DNA of 64,000 bases from positions 34,082,000 to 34,145,999 of the forward strand of contig NC_054749.1 of assembly GCF_018143015.1 (NCBI RefSeq), in the 5' to 3' direction. Below are positions 23,041 through 34,932 of this stretch, piece by piece (within the stretch, counting starts at the first letter, position 1; each line of letters starts with the position of its first letter). A program made the translations under genes and the position numbers. The notes beneath the pieces were generated by a model. The model searched no databases and was not told the DNA's origin. It saw nothing but the letters and a program-made list of their open reading frames with translations. The stretch is from Lytechinus variegatus. Its lineage: Eukaryota > Echinodermata > Echinoidea > Temnopleuroida > Toxopneustidae.

Positions 23041-23575
23041 TGGCAACCCAATGGGTGATTCAACCCCCCCCCCACCCCTTAGATCCGCCATTTGCTGGTA
23101 CACACAGTGGACAAGCCATTGATTCATATATACTTCAAAGGCTTTTTTTTTTAATCTCTACTTAAACCTCCGTGGTGAGACCAAGAATTGATAGTTTACC
23201 TATGTCATGAGTTTGATCAGTACAACTTGACATGATATTTTTACAAATCTCCAACTTTGGACGCCAAAATCATTACCGTTATCTCCTATTGAATATTACT
23301 CAGATTTCAGAGAAAAGAATTTGGTACCATGTATCCAAACCAATGAAAGTTTCAATTAACGGACAAAATAGGGCCAAAGCTGGGTATACGATCCAATAAA
23401 TTAACTTTGTTAAACGATTTTTGATTGAATGTTAATAAAACAATAAGGCTTTCCGATAATTGACCTTTGATTTTGTGGTAAAAAACGCCACATCCGTTCA
23501 TTTTGTTTCAACGTTCGATTCTCAGAAACTCCCATGAGATGATCTGCTGATCGATGTTGGAAAACGAGATGCAAA

Positions 23576-24163
23576 TTAAAGGGGTGGTCCAGGCTGAAAG
23601 AATTTAGGGCTTAATAAATAAAGTAGAATTCACTGAGCAAAATGCCGAAAATTTCGTCAAAATCGGACAACAAATAGCAAAGTTATTGAATTTTAAAGTT
23701 TAGTAATATTTTGTATAAACTGTCGTCATGAATATTCATTAGGTGGGCTGATGATGTCACATCTCCACTTGTTCTTTTGTATTTTATTATATGAAATTAG
23801 GTTTATTCAATTTTTTTCCTCCAAGAAGTAGAAAAATTGGATTGACAACTGATTTAGTGCATTATATATTTATTGCTGCAACTTATTTCATTATAAGGGA
23901 GACATTTTATTCACACAAGTATGAAATAATGAAAAAATATGATTTTATGTAATAACACAAGAAAACGGAAAGTGGAGATGTGACATCATCAGCTCGCCTA
24001 ATGGATATTCATGACGACTGTTTTCACAAAATATTGCTAAACTTTTAACTTCAATAACTTTATCATTTGTTATCCGATTTTGATGAAATTTTCAGCGTTT
24101 TGCTCAGTGAGTTCTACTCTGTGTATTCAGCTATAAATATTTTCAGCCTGGACCACCCCTTAA
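23576..24163. mobile_element. 588-base TTAA-flanked palindromic MITE
   Basis: Bounded by TTAA at 23576-23579 and 24160-24163. Ends read AAAGGGGTGGTCCAGGCTGA and the complement TCAGCCTGGACCACCCCTT. The two halves pair for most of their length, with the CATGAATATTCAT block in both. TTAA targets suggest piggyBac- or Kolobok-type mobilisation. Confidence 0.85.
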
Positions 24164-24325
24164 TACACCTGGAAAAAAATGCAATATGCAACCTTTACAT
24201 GATTTTGATAATCAGTTATGCCAAAGCGTTAATTTGAGTTTTTCAATGTCATGGAGAAGTACCAGTAACAAACTTGGTTATAGAGGTGTATGAAAGGTTA
24301 AGTCATGAAGAAGAAGAAGATTGAT

Positions 24326-24916
24326 CACCCACAAAAAAAAGTGAGTCACCTTGACTCACTTTGGCGAGTCACCAGTTTGTCCGTATAGCGAAACACTTTT
24401 ACGAATATGTGAGTCACCATGACTCATTAAAGATGAGTCTGATCAGAGAAGACTCATTTTTAATGCATCATAGTGACTCATCTTTGCCTTGCAGACTCAT
24501 TTTTGATGAGTCATGGTGACTCACATAATCTAAAGACTCACTTCAAATGAGTCACCTGACTCATTTAAAGTGAGTCATTAAGACGCAGACTCATTTTTAA
24601 TGAGTCATGGTGACTCATACAATCTCAAGACTCACTTTAAATGAGTCACATTGACTCGTTTGAAGTGAGTCAGTAAGACTCAGACTCGTTTGGAATGAGT
24701 CACGGTGACTCATGTGATCCTTCTAGTGTGTCGTTATACGGACAAACCAGTGACTCACCAATGATGAGTCAGGGTGACTCACTTTTTGCCTAGGTGAGTC
24801 ACATGACTCAGATGGTTTTACTTAAATGAGTCATTACTTCTGTTCGTAGATCAAGCCTCTTGACTCACTTCATGTATGAAGAAGTGAGTCAAGGCGACTC
24901 AACTGAAAATGAGTCA
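24326..24916. repeat. Left TGASTCA array (25 heptamers)
   Basis: About 590 bases holding 25 exact copies of TGAGTCA or TGACTCA by my count, mostly as close inverted pairs 3-10 bases apart, plus several one-base variants. An inner inverted repeat, AGTCACCAGTTTGTCCGTAT near 24368 and its complement near 24735, makes most of the array a foldback. Confidence 0.92.
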
Positions 24917-27112
24917 AATACATATGTGATAATTAAACCAAAAGAGAAGGGTGTAAAATGATGCCAAATAAAATAAATGGTCTGTTGTCATCATAGGGGC
25001 TTTTCCAAAAATGATTAATAACATTTTCCAAGTAAACATAGATCATCAGCAAAATTGAATGGATCAGGAAGTCTCTTTGCATGCTTTAGAAAAGCCGATT
25101 ATGATGGACCTACAACCAACAGATCAATAGCCTAATGCTAACTTAACAGACACATCACAATCAGTTAAAGCAAAAGAACTAGAATGTATAAATGCATTGT
25201 ACATGCCATCTGATTTATTTCCTCTCAACAATAAATCTCCGGAGTCACCACCAATATTACCAAAACAAAAGTGACCATTATGCATCAGTGATGTAACCAC
25301 AACAGACAGAAATGTGTCTCATGGGATAAATGTTTAAGAGTTTACTTGAAAAATAATTATGGTTGCTGTGCATTTCTTTCTATAATAAAATCTATTCTCA
25401 AGCATAGAATCCAGTCACCAAACATGTAAATAAGTGCACTGCTACCTCTCATCAAATAAAAAATAAAACTCTCAAGAGAGAGTGATAGACTTTATAACTG
25501 ATTGGCAACATGGTTTAACCGACTAAACAAAGATAAAGCTGTCACAAAACGTCTATGAAATTGGAGAGAGTGTGATAATGATAGTCCATTATTTCTCACA
25601 GTAATTATCCTTAATAACTTTTTTTTTACCCTGATACAACAATGTTTCGACCTCGTTATAATGAGATTCCACTGTAATTCAAATATCGTACTTCACAAAA
25701 ATCTCTTCCCAAATCGTACATTTTTTACAGTAACATTTCTTCACTGAAATTGAAACAATTCATAATTCATTGAAATTCATAATTCACTGAAATTCATAAT
25801 TCACTGGAATTGAAACAATTCAATGAAATCATAATTTTTTTTATAGTATCATTTCTTTACTGAAATTGAAACAATTCATAATTCACTGAAATTCATAATT
25901 TACTGAATTTGAAACAATTCACTATACGTGAAACCTTCAAACATGAATTCCTAAGACTCTGCTTACAACACAATACCATTGTTTTGGTACTTCAAAACCA
26001 ATAACAGCTTTCCAGAAACCTTCTAAAATTCAGAAATTTTTCAAACTTAAGCATACGTACAAACACAATTTAAATTTAAGAATCCCCATGCATGACAAGG
26101 GAATCCCCCAAATGTCAATTTTTGCTGTAGGAAAACCCACAAAAATATTTTACTACTAATAGTACAAAAAACAATTTCAAAATGTGCAATTTGGATACTC
26201 AATTAATTTGTAAAGCACTTTGCAGAATTCACCATTCTTAATACCATTTCTCTCACTGTGAAGCCCTGGTATTTTCCGCAAAATCTGCCTCCTATAGCAG
26301 CTGTATCTTCAAGCAGATACTGACCTTTTCTATTTAAATATTTTTGTGCAATTTTTTTTAAAGGGAATGATGAGTGTGGTGATTGGGCTATTAAGTAATA
26401 CCTTTGACATGCTTGGAAGTGTGCAGATTGGCTTAAAATTAATGACAGTGCTTTGTCAAATTTATAAAATTAGTTTCAAATCAGTTGCATGTGCTTACCA
26501 TCTCAATAAATGTAAACATTGAGAATTGTTTCCATCATGTACTGATGTTGGAAGCCATAATCTTGAAAAGTGCCTTTGTATAATTCTTGGAATTAAATAC
26601 TAAGTTGCTTGAAACTTACAAACTAACTAAAATTCCATAGAGAACCTTTAAAATGTTGTAATTCTTCAAATTTGTGGTGTTAAACTTATTTACATGTACA
26701 GTAACAAAATGTGTACAAAAATCAAAAAGTAGAATATTAATAGCTTAGTCTTCAATTCCCCCTCCCCCCCAAAAAAAAATTGTTGACCATCTGATCTGTA
26801 AAAATTTTGGGTCCAAATATCTTTTCTTTTTGTGTGTGCAAAATCCTATTTTATCTGTGACAAAAATTTCATTAAGCATTTATACGTAATTCTTGGGATA
26901 TGAAAAGATTTCCAATTCAAGGGCCACTGAAATTTGTACTGAAGCAAAGCGAAATAATGCACATACTTGATGTCTAAATTCACGGTCAACCTGTCGTATC
27001 TATTTCAATCTATTTTGCACATAAAAGACAGATACAACACCTAAGGTGATTGCACGTAGAGAAAGTGTGGTCAGATGTGTTGCAGTAGCATCACCCAAGT
27101 AATTAATTTTTC
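24917..27112. other. Element interior, left part, no gene
   Basis: AT-rich. Contains a local array of 'gaaattcataattcact' and 'gaattgaaacaattca' phrases (25740-25925). Downstream of the minus-strand pseudogene stop, it would hold that gene's 3' UTR. No other coding signal. Confidence 0.5.
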
Positions 27113-27470
27113 TTAAACTGAAGAACTACTGGCATCAGCATTTCGGACAGCATTTAAGTCATACAGGCTTCTTACGACCTTGGATGAGGGTTGAGATGTG
27201 GAATCTATGTGCATCAGAATCTTCTGAATGAATGTGAGGGTGTTACCCATCTTGGGGGTGTATGATCAGATGAATACATAATGGGCCAACATAAGCAGAG
27301 AGACTGCTGACATGAGGTAGGTGGTTTTCTCGCAGATGACTTCATTCTCTGCTGTAATATAGGATGATTGCAGAATTTCCGTGAATTTTTCATGATCACT
27401 GCTCAGAGTCAGACCTGCACTGTCGGGCTTACTTTTGTAGATGATTTTGGCGATTGTTCCGTTTTTTATC
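27113..27470 (-). pseudogene. SAMD3-like last exon, with internal stop
   Basis: Runs on the minus strand from 27470 to the TAA at 27113-27115 (coordinates given high to low). It begins after the acceptor CTTTTTTAG. A TGA follows the HYVFI residues, and the same frame then continues with a well-conserved looking SYTPKMGNTLTF block, which argues for recent decay. Confidence 0.6.
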
Positions 27471-27968
27471 CTAAAAAAGGGAAACATAAGTGAGAAATGC
27501 TGATTAGTTTATTTCTGGTAATGTACACAAGGCAAATTGGTTGATCCTAGTGAAAATGATAACTTCAAGGTTATGCTAATACATATACTGCTAACTGTAC
27601 TGTAGTCCAAGATGTATGATATTAAATGAAACACTATAGTATTTATTTTTATACTTTACAAATTGTAGCCTAAAGAACCGCAAGACTTACAAAATTGTAA
27701 CTGTAATAAAGAATTTCTTAGCCATGGTTGAGTAAGTGTTCACTATGAATTATCATCCAAGCTCTATCAAATTACATGGATGGAAATGAATAATAAATTG
27801 GACTCAGAGTTGAGAAATGTACTACTTTCTTAAAAACACCAAAACATCAAGTTGAACAGTTTGTATAGCCATCAAATCATTTATATACAAGTGGAACGCC
27901 TCTGGCAGTCTCGCCTGCATTACTCAGTTCAATATAGCAGCATTGCTGACTTTGATGGTCAAAGTTCA

Positions 27969-28010
27969 TTAAAGGAAAAGTCCACCCCAACAAAAACACT
28001 GACATGGCAA
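27969..28010. repeat. End fragment of a TTAA palindromic MITE
   Basis: TTAAAGGAAAAGTCCACCCC matches the terminal sequence of the family at 34933-35536, then the match fades. It lies in an intron of the pseudogene. Confidence 0.5.
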
Positions 28011-30655
28011 CACACCTGGCTCATGACATACTCCATTGAAAGTGCTTTTGTTGTTTTTTGGAAGCCCCCCAGTTATGGCCGCCACAAATTACAGTGAGGT
28101 GAAGTCGAATTCACCTATACTTTTCTTAAGCCACTTTAAAAATTTCTAAGTGCCTTTTAAATCTGCAACTTTCAATTAGAATAATATTAGCAATGAATTA
28201 ATATTTTTTTTTTTGGGGGGGGGTGAAAATTAAGATATAGGACCTACTCTTCACTTTAAACCCCTATGAATTAAACCCTGGTGAGATATTGGTTTATAGG
28301 CTTCAGGAGGATGTTCTCAATTTATGTATCAACTCTGGAGATAATTTGAGATTCAATAAATCAATTTTCACCAAAATTATACTGATATGTAATCTTCTTT
28401 ACATTGATGCTAAACAAAAGTTAGCAATCAAAATACTTAATCAAATGGGCAAAATCTAATCCCTTATTCTCATAAGTAGAATTCTATGGTAGGCAATGTT
28501 CTTTTCTTAATCTTTCGAAGGTTAGGATCTTACTGTGATAGTGAGTTATATACATCATTTCAAAACTTATTAGAATTTCCGGTGTTAAAAGAGAGATTAA
28601 ATCAAATATCTATTTCTTCTGACTTTTTAAGAGTTTTGTGGTGCCAGGTCTCATATGGCCTGTCAGTTGAGCTATCTAAATGGACATGCCTGCGACAGCT
28701 TCACTCACTCAAAATTCTGCTGATATTTTTATAAACCTTAAATGAATTTTAAGCATCAAACTTACCTGGCTATGCTGACAAAACAATGCCTTCTCTCGAA
28801 AAATAGTAGGAATCAACAGAAGTTCTCCACATGATTTGATCACTGCAAAGAAAAAAAAATTAAGACTGAACTCAAGCAAAGTAAATCGAACTCCAGAATA
28901 TCAGTATTTTTGTGGTTGTCCATTCAGAAATATTAAAAATATACAGTATACAATATACATTTTGACCAACTGGCCTGGGTCATCCTTCTTTAACCATTTG
29001 AATTGCACATCAGGTATAAATAGAAGAGTACACTTTGGAGCCATGTAATTATTGTCTTTCTCTCTCTTGAAATTAAAATGGGGTATATGGATTTGGGGCT
29101 GGTAAAACTCGGGCAGGGGGGGGGGGGGGCAAGTACAGTAACTCTTTAACCATTTTCAAAGTTTTCCTCCCAAGAATGAAATTATTGCAAACCCACTCCT
29201 TATCAAACATCTCAATAACATACTTTTCCTGGTGTCTTCATTTTCTGCTGCTGCAGCCAAGATCCGGTTTTTGAGCTCCAAACCTTGCTTGGGAGTCTTA
29301 CATATCTCTAGTCATGGATCAGCATATTCAAATGTCCTGCTTCCAACTTCTGCTTAATTGGGTCCTCTGACAGTCTCTCAAACTCTTTCAACATCAAATG
29401 AAAATAATAAACAGGGAATTTAAACAGGGCAGTCTTATGTTTCTCTGCGTGAAAAAAAAAGAAAAAGAATAGGTGTGTAAAAATTGGCTCAATCAAGAAT
29501 AATTTTGAAGACCATGTGCAAATCTCTACACTCTTGATAAAATGACCCAACTGACTCCAGTCTTTCTTTGTCTCCACGAGTTGGAATCACTTTCATTCTA
29601 TATATACAATGATCAATGTATTGAATTCATATGGAAATTTATTGGTGAACAATTACATACAGTTCTTGAAATGGGCCTATCACTTAACCCATTCACAAAG
29701 ATAAGTTTTTGCATATGAGATGCTCAGTGAAATTGTCCCTTACTTGTCAGCAAGAACAAAAATTCTAGTAAGAACGAAGAGTAAATATTTTGCTCTTGTA
29801 AATTTTAGCACTTTGCAAATTTTGATCTCCTTTAATAATTTTAAGCCTGTACACGCTATTTACTGCATGGAGTGTGAAATGGTAGGACCTTTAGATTCTT
29901 CTCGATCAACAGACATGATATGATTGAGATCAGATAAAGATTAAAATTTCAAACTTTCTAAATAGTATGTTTTTACACAATTTATTGATTATTTCAAAGA
30001 TGGATACTAATAAACTAGGTTAAAATACAGAATGTGATTGCATGATCCTAGAAATGTGAACATACCCATTTCTATAAAACTTATAGCTCCAATTCTAGTT
30101 AACCCTAACTAGGCGTTTTTTTTTTGGCTATTCTGTGGCCGGGGGGGGGGTTGATTCAACCCTCCGGCCTGTTTAGGGTTAAGCATGGACTTGCTTATTG
30201 CAAGAATAGACCCTTGTTACACGTAAATCTAATGGTAGATTCTTGTTCATAAATGAAGTTTCTTGATCTGTATTTACGCTGATTTGAACTTACCTCATCT
30301 TCATGGAAAAGGTAAGGGTACATATCCTTCAAGTAGGATTCAGTCCAGTTGCTGTTGATGATACCCTTGCGCCTATGGGCTAAAGTTAGTAGATTGTCTT
30401 TCATCAAGCTGTCCTGTCTTGTTTTTCTGGATTCATTCTGAAGCATCTTGATGTGAGCATTGATCGTTTCTTCATCCTCACCTTCTTGGGATGCAGGAAG
30501 GTACTTTCTTTATGCCATACATGTGTTTGCCTGCAGCTTTGTCTGGTTTGGGTGTAGTCCCCTTTTTTTGCTTCCATTTGTCCTAATGGATTATCACGTT
30601 CATGACACTTCCTGCAATTCCTGAATCTGTTGCGTAGTGACTTCTTCCAGTAGCC

Positions 30656-32381
30656 CTGTAAAAAAATTATAAAATTATAAAAAACAAATAAAATGTGCAA
30701 AAAAGAAAAAAATGAATTGGAAATATTCTTAATGTTATTTTGATGGGATAAATGTGACACATGCTTTAGATAGTGACTGCATTTCCAAGTTAATAAAAAC
30801 AAAAACCACATCCATTCAAGATGGGGGCTCACATCTCAACATTATCTAATAAAATTATTTATCTTAATTATTGTTGGGAAAGGGGCACTTATCAAATTAA
30901 AACCACCTCAGTAGACCAGGAATAGGTCCTACAGTACACCTCTACATTTTTCTGTGAGAAGGAAATGCTTGTAGTCTAGACTCACCCAAGGGTTCATTAC
31001 ATGCCTGCCTGTGGGGAATCTAGGACTATATGGTATGCCAATGCTGTACACAGCACACAATGTAAAAAATCATTAAAATATCACTTTTGTGACCATAATA
31101 ATAATTTCTGTACAGTTGCAATTTATTTTTCATTAGTAGCTTGGGGGTAATTTTTGTATTCACCAGAGCACTTGAAAACTTAAATTTTGGGCATATTTTT
31201 GTGTACGCCCTCTATTAGTGGAAAAATAAAGGCAAGACAATTGTAGTTTTTCAATCTCTATTTTTAATTAAGAAAAATTAATTTAAAGAATCAAATTTAA
31301 TTAAGAGACAAGTTACATGTATATGATAAATAGCTGTAATGGAACCTAACATTGTCAAAAAATTAAACATTTGTCCCAAAGAAAAGGAGAAAATAGGCCA
31401 AACATTGCCAACCTTATTTCACCACACAGGGGGCTGTAACACTAACAGAGAACATGGTTATATCATAACCTTGTTCACAGAATGAGTGGTCTAGATTTGA
31501 TCTACCTGACAAAAAACATACGGATATGTGAACATTTTGAACTCAGATTATATCGATAGGCAAGTGACAAATAATAGTAAGTGCCAGACCTATCATCCAA
31601 TAAGAGCAAGAATTGAAAAATACAAGAACTTGTTCTTCTCAGTACCGGTACCATCATCAATCATATGGAACCACCTGATTGACATCGAATAAACTCGCCA
31701 TCGACAAACTCATTCAAGAATGCCATCGAAAAGACCTTCTAATCATCCCTTCGCCCTCCCTCAAGCTCACCCGATCTCAGGCTCATCCGATGCGTTCATG
31801 CCAGGAGGGCCCTGCATCGTACACATCCAGATCCAGATTATAGGCCTAACTGTTAGATGTGGTAATCTGTTTCGTAGGATGGGGGTCAGGTGTCCGGACA
31901 TTTTATATTTTTGAAGCCTTCTTTTTTGTCTTTTGATTAGCCTACCCTAAAAATATGAATTCAATAGTTGTAATCATCTTCTATTTTGTTCTCTATAATA
32001 TTTCCTACATTTTGTACTAAAAATTGATGAAACTTCGCCTGCAAATTTCTTTGACTTGCTAAAGTCCGGACACACAACCTGTCCGAACACACAACAATAC
32101 ATATCTACACTCAATTAAACAGACGCGCAGCGGAGCTACACTGTACTACAGCCCTACAGTACAGCCATATAGCACACACACATACACGCATCCGTCTGGT
32201 GCTCGTAATCCCGCACGTAATCCTCTCAAAGTTCCACAAATCATCACCTAAATTGAGAATCAATTATTCATGTTCACCAAATTTCCTCTCATTCTCTTCA
32301 GCAAATTAATTTCTCAGCGGCCTACAGGTGAAATGAACAAAATTATTCTCAAAACTGCAGGATTAAAACGATTTTACTCAC
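30656..32381. other. Element interior, right part
   Basis: AT-rich sequence where the missing 5' exons of the minus-strand pseudogene should lie. A candidate donor GTGAGC near 31767 (minus) follows a GC-richer stretch at 31730-31830, but no known block is read there. Nothing else recognised. Confidence 0.4.
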
Positions 32382-32475
32382 AGTATTCTCTTGATCCAAT
32401 TCAGCAATGGCGACGTCAAACGGGAATGTTCGCGCGATGGTTGACGTCATAGCGTAAGTAGCGCATGCGCGCACG
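32382..32475 (-). promoter_or_regulatory. CRE/NRF-1 promoter and possible first exon
   Basis: A GC-richer island holds GCGCATGCGC (32461-32470, NRF-1 type) and TGACGTCA (32442-32449, a full CRE), with GACGTCA again at 32412-32418. On the minus strand it leads to a donor ACT|GTGAGT at 32381-32376. This fits a TATA-less promoter and a short non-coding first exon for the minus-strand gene. Activity is inferred. Confidence 0.5.
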
Positions 32476-32483
32476 GCTTTATT

Positions 32484-32704
32484 CTTGACTCATTTTTTTT
32501 GTAAATGAGTCAATCGCCGATCTTGACTCATTTTTTACAACTATGTGAGTCAGTCGGAGCATTCTGCAAGTGAGTCATTTCGTTATTGACTCACTTGTTA
32601 ATTACAGATGAGTCAACTAAGACTCATTTAATTTTGTTAGTGAGTCAAGTTTCGCCTGACTCACAAATATTATACATAAATGAGTCACATGACTCACTTT
32701 TATC
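32484..32704. repeat. Right TGASTCA array (11 heptamers)
   Basis: Eleven exact TGAGTCA/TGACTCA heptamers in about 220 bases, spaced 8-30 bases apart in alternating orientation, ending ACATGACTCACTTTTATC before the terminal TGTGGGTGAT. The array starts within 15 bases of the NRF-1 motif. Confidence 0.9.
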
Positions 32705-32714
32705 TGTGGGTGAT

Positions 32715-33518
32715 TAATGTTGATTAATCTTATTTCAGATATATATTCTGTATTTTGTATATTTTGTATACTGTTCTGTTAAATTTGTATGTGACTCTTC
32801 TTACTGTGTACAAACATTTACAATCCAGCCATTGGCTGCTAAGAATGTTTTGATGCCTAATAAAGACCATTGTTATAATAAGGAGAAGGAGGAGAAGAAG
32901 AAGAAGAATGTGTTGAAAATCTGTAAATTTATTAATTTGTTAATATTCATTTGTGTGAATTTCTTATAAACCATGCACTTTGCCTTTATCAAATATAAAT
33001 GAGTATATTCATTTAGATAAAAACAAGTTAAGCCATCGAGCTTATCATGAATATTGTAAGCATATGAAGAGATGATTACATTTTTCTTCGTTTCACTTTC
33101 TTTCACCATGTTCACTATTCTTGTTTTTGAAATATATCATTAGTTTTTACTATTTTTATACTGTATATACATAATATTATTACTCATTAATAATGCATAC
33201 GGTATAGACAACAACACACTGTATAAATTAGAAAATGGACATGGACATGATAGACATAGAGGGTGTCAACACATTCGCAAAGTTAAAAAAAAGTTTTAAA
33301 AAATGATGCATAATTGAGTTACCATACTCTGAAGTTTACCGGTCAGGGGAAGGTCCATTCGGTATAGGCGGCTGATCAATAATGGAAAGAAAATAAAATA
33401 TCCCATATGTACTGGCATGCCTGACTCGTGTTTAATGTGAGAAATTATGGTCGTTGCTTAAATATTCTGATTGTGAGGATATAAAAATATCTTTTAGATT
33501 CATATTCACAGTACTGAA
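32715..33518. other. Gene-free spacer
   Basis: AT-rich, with a purine-rich GAAGAAGAA run at 32881-32909, similar to the GAAGAAGAAG just left of the AP-1-array element (24306-24320). No coding signal. Confidence 0.4.
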
Positions 33519-33872
33519 ATCACAGTCATGGTAAATCCTGGAAAAGTTTGTGGTCATGGAAAGTCATGGAAAAGTCATAGTATTTGAAAAATGTGTGAAA
33601 AGTCATGGAAAAATCATGGAATTGTATTTACCTCTTGGCTATGGCAGGGTTCCAGTTTGTCTTGTCTCGCAAAGTGTTATCAGGTGTACTCTGTGATCAT
33701 GGTGATCATACTCTGCTGTTATAATTATTGGTATTCATGAGTTCCATTTTTCCCAGTGTTGTGACATCTCAACTTCTACGTAACTCCCGGGACGGCACGG
33801 GAAGTCGACGAAAGCAGCAATTTAGTCATGGAAAAGTCATGGTATTCTGGTTTCAAATTTCTATGGGAACCC
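33519..33872. repeat. GTCATGGAAAA-type MITE, left end lost
   Basis: Shares 'tcatggaaaagtcatgg' and 'tgtctcgcaaagt' phrases and the right end TATGGGAACCCTGTG with the intact copy at 60058-60344. The left terminal CAGGGTTCC is missing. Confidence 0.7.
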
Positions 33873-34932
33873 TGTGAAATATTTTGACACGATGAAATAA
33901 AGCGATTTTTTTGGCAAAAGGACGAAAGGTCGACCCCCAATTTTATTAACGTATTTATTAATCTATTTATTTTTCAAAAATAATTTCATTTTGGGTTTTC
34001 TTTTTTTCTGTTATCTTTTAGTTTTTTCTCTGTCTTCCTTCACGTGTCCTTTCTCTCTTACCGAACCCCCCCCCCTTCCCTAGTCTGCTGGGCAAACCCT
34101 AGCTTAACTCGAGTTAAGGGTTTGAATGTGCAGCATATCCATGCCTTGTGTTACTGTAACTTTTGTATGTGCTAGTCTTTGCGTGGAGGCACACTTGTTG
34201 ATCAAAGTTTCAATCACGGTCTGTGCCTGCAGACTACCCCCCCCCGATCTGCCACAACCTTTTTTTTTCTTTAGATGATTTCGCTGTGGATACTTATTGT
34301 CGAGCTTTACCTCTTGATGATTTAGGCTCCTTCAATTGTTTTATATTTATGTACAAAATCACAATCCTCTCAAAAATGTTCTTTTTTAAAAGACGCATTT
34401 GTTGTTAACTCAAATGTCCACTTGCACGGCAGAAAAATCTTATCCACCAACCACTTGCAAGAATAAACAGTGCATGCCTTGAATTCTTTTGCGATAGTTT
34501 GTATCAACAGATCAAAGAATGAAATAAGTTACCATAAATCTTTAGATCCAGCCATATTTAAATATTCATGTCGAAAATATTTATTTTAAAGATTACAAAA
34601 TATCTTAAATTGATTCTTGATAAACCATTATTATGTGTGTGTGTGTTTTAAGTATTTTTCTTATTTACTATCTAGATTATCATATTTTCATCTCATTCTT
34701 TTTGTAATGATCTATAGTATAAGGGGTCCCTCTCACAAGCTCTGCTTCTATTGGGTCCCAAAATTATGTATTCTCATTTTGTTAATATGTCTCTTGTTTT
34801 GATTAGTTTAAATAAACTTGAACTTGAACCATGCAGTGTGCTGTCATATAGCTCATTTTGATAGCATTTAAATACAAAATTAGCATGTGCGTGAGTGTTT
34901 CTTTTCCTGCAATTTCTTATAAACCTGTATTG
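33873..34932. other. Gene-free spacer
   Basis: AT-rich with a poly-C tract near 34066-34074 and pyrimidine-rich runs. No coding signal seen. Confidence 0.4.

Larger units (their letters stand above)
27113..30655 (-). pseudogene. SAMD3-like spliced gene, decayed
   Basis: Minus strand. Four exon-like segments with GT-AG sites: 30655-30294 (W-K-SLRNRFRN block, then a THLAHRRK-like hinge with LKDMYPYLF), 29444-29224 (FPVYYFHLMLKEFERL, after a strong pyrimidine tract), 28842-28766 (LLLIPTIFREK), and 27470-27113 (AVSLLMLAHYVF and an SYTPKMGNTLTFIQ end). The order and blocks match the C-terminal part of 'SAM domain-containing 3-like' proteins common in fish and marine invertebrates; function unknown. 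Breaks: a frameshift at the A7G4 run near 30567, another near 30515, one near 29310, and an in-frame TGA near 27270. N-terminal exons were not found. Family call is by block memory, not alignment. Confidence 0.6.
24324..32714. mobile_element. 8.4-kb element with AP-1-heptamer array ends
   Basis: The outer ends are ATCACCCACA (24324) and TGTGGGTGAT (32714), an inverted pair. Each is followed inward by AAAA-rich sequence, GTGAGTCA-type motifs, and an array of TGASTCA heptamers. Between lie 7.5 kb containing a decayed spliced SAMD3-like gene on the minus strand. No transposase was recognised. No clear target duplication (flanks ATTG and TAAT). That the two arrays delimit one element is inferred from the matching ends. 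Confidence 0.6.

Noticed and set aside
22894..23127. Asn-rich or Ile-rich reading frames
   Set aside because: They are translations of the (ATT)n/(GTT)n microsatellite on either strand.
24326..24916. An ordinary AP-1 enhancer for a nearby host gene
   Set aside because: The same motif array recurs 7.5 kb away beside a matching inverted end, so an element terminus explains it better; enhancer activity is not excluded.
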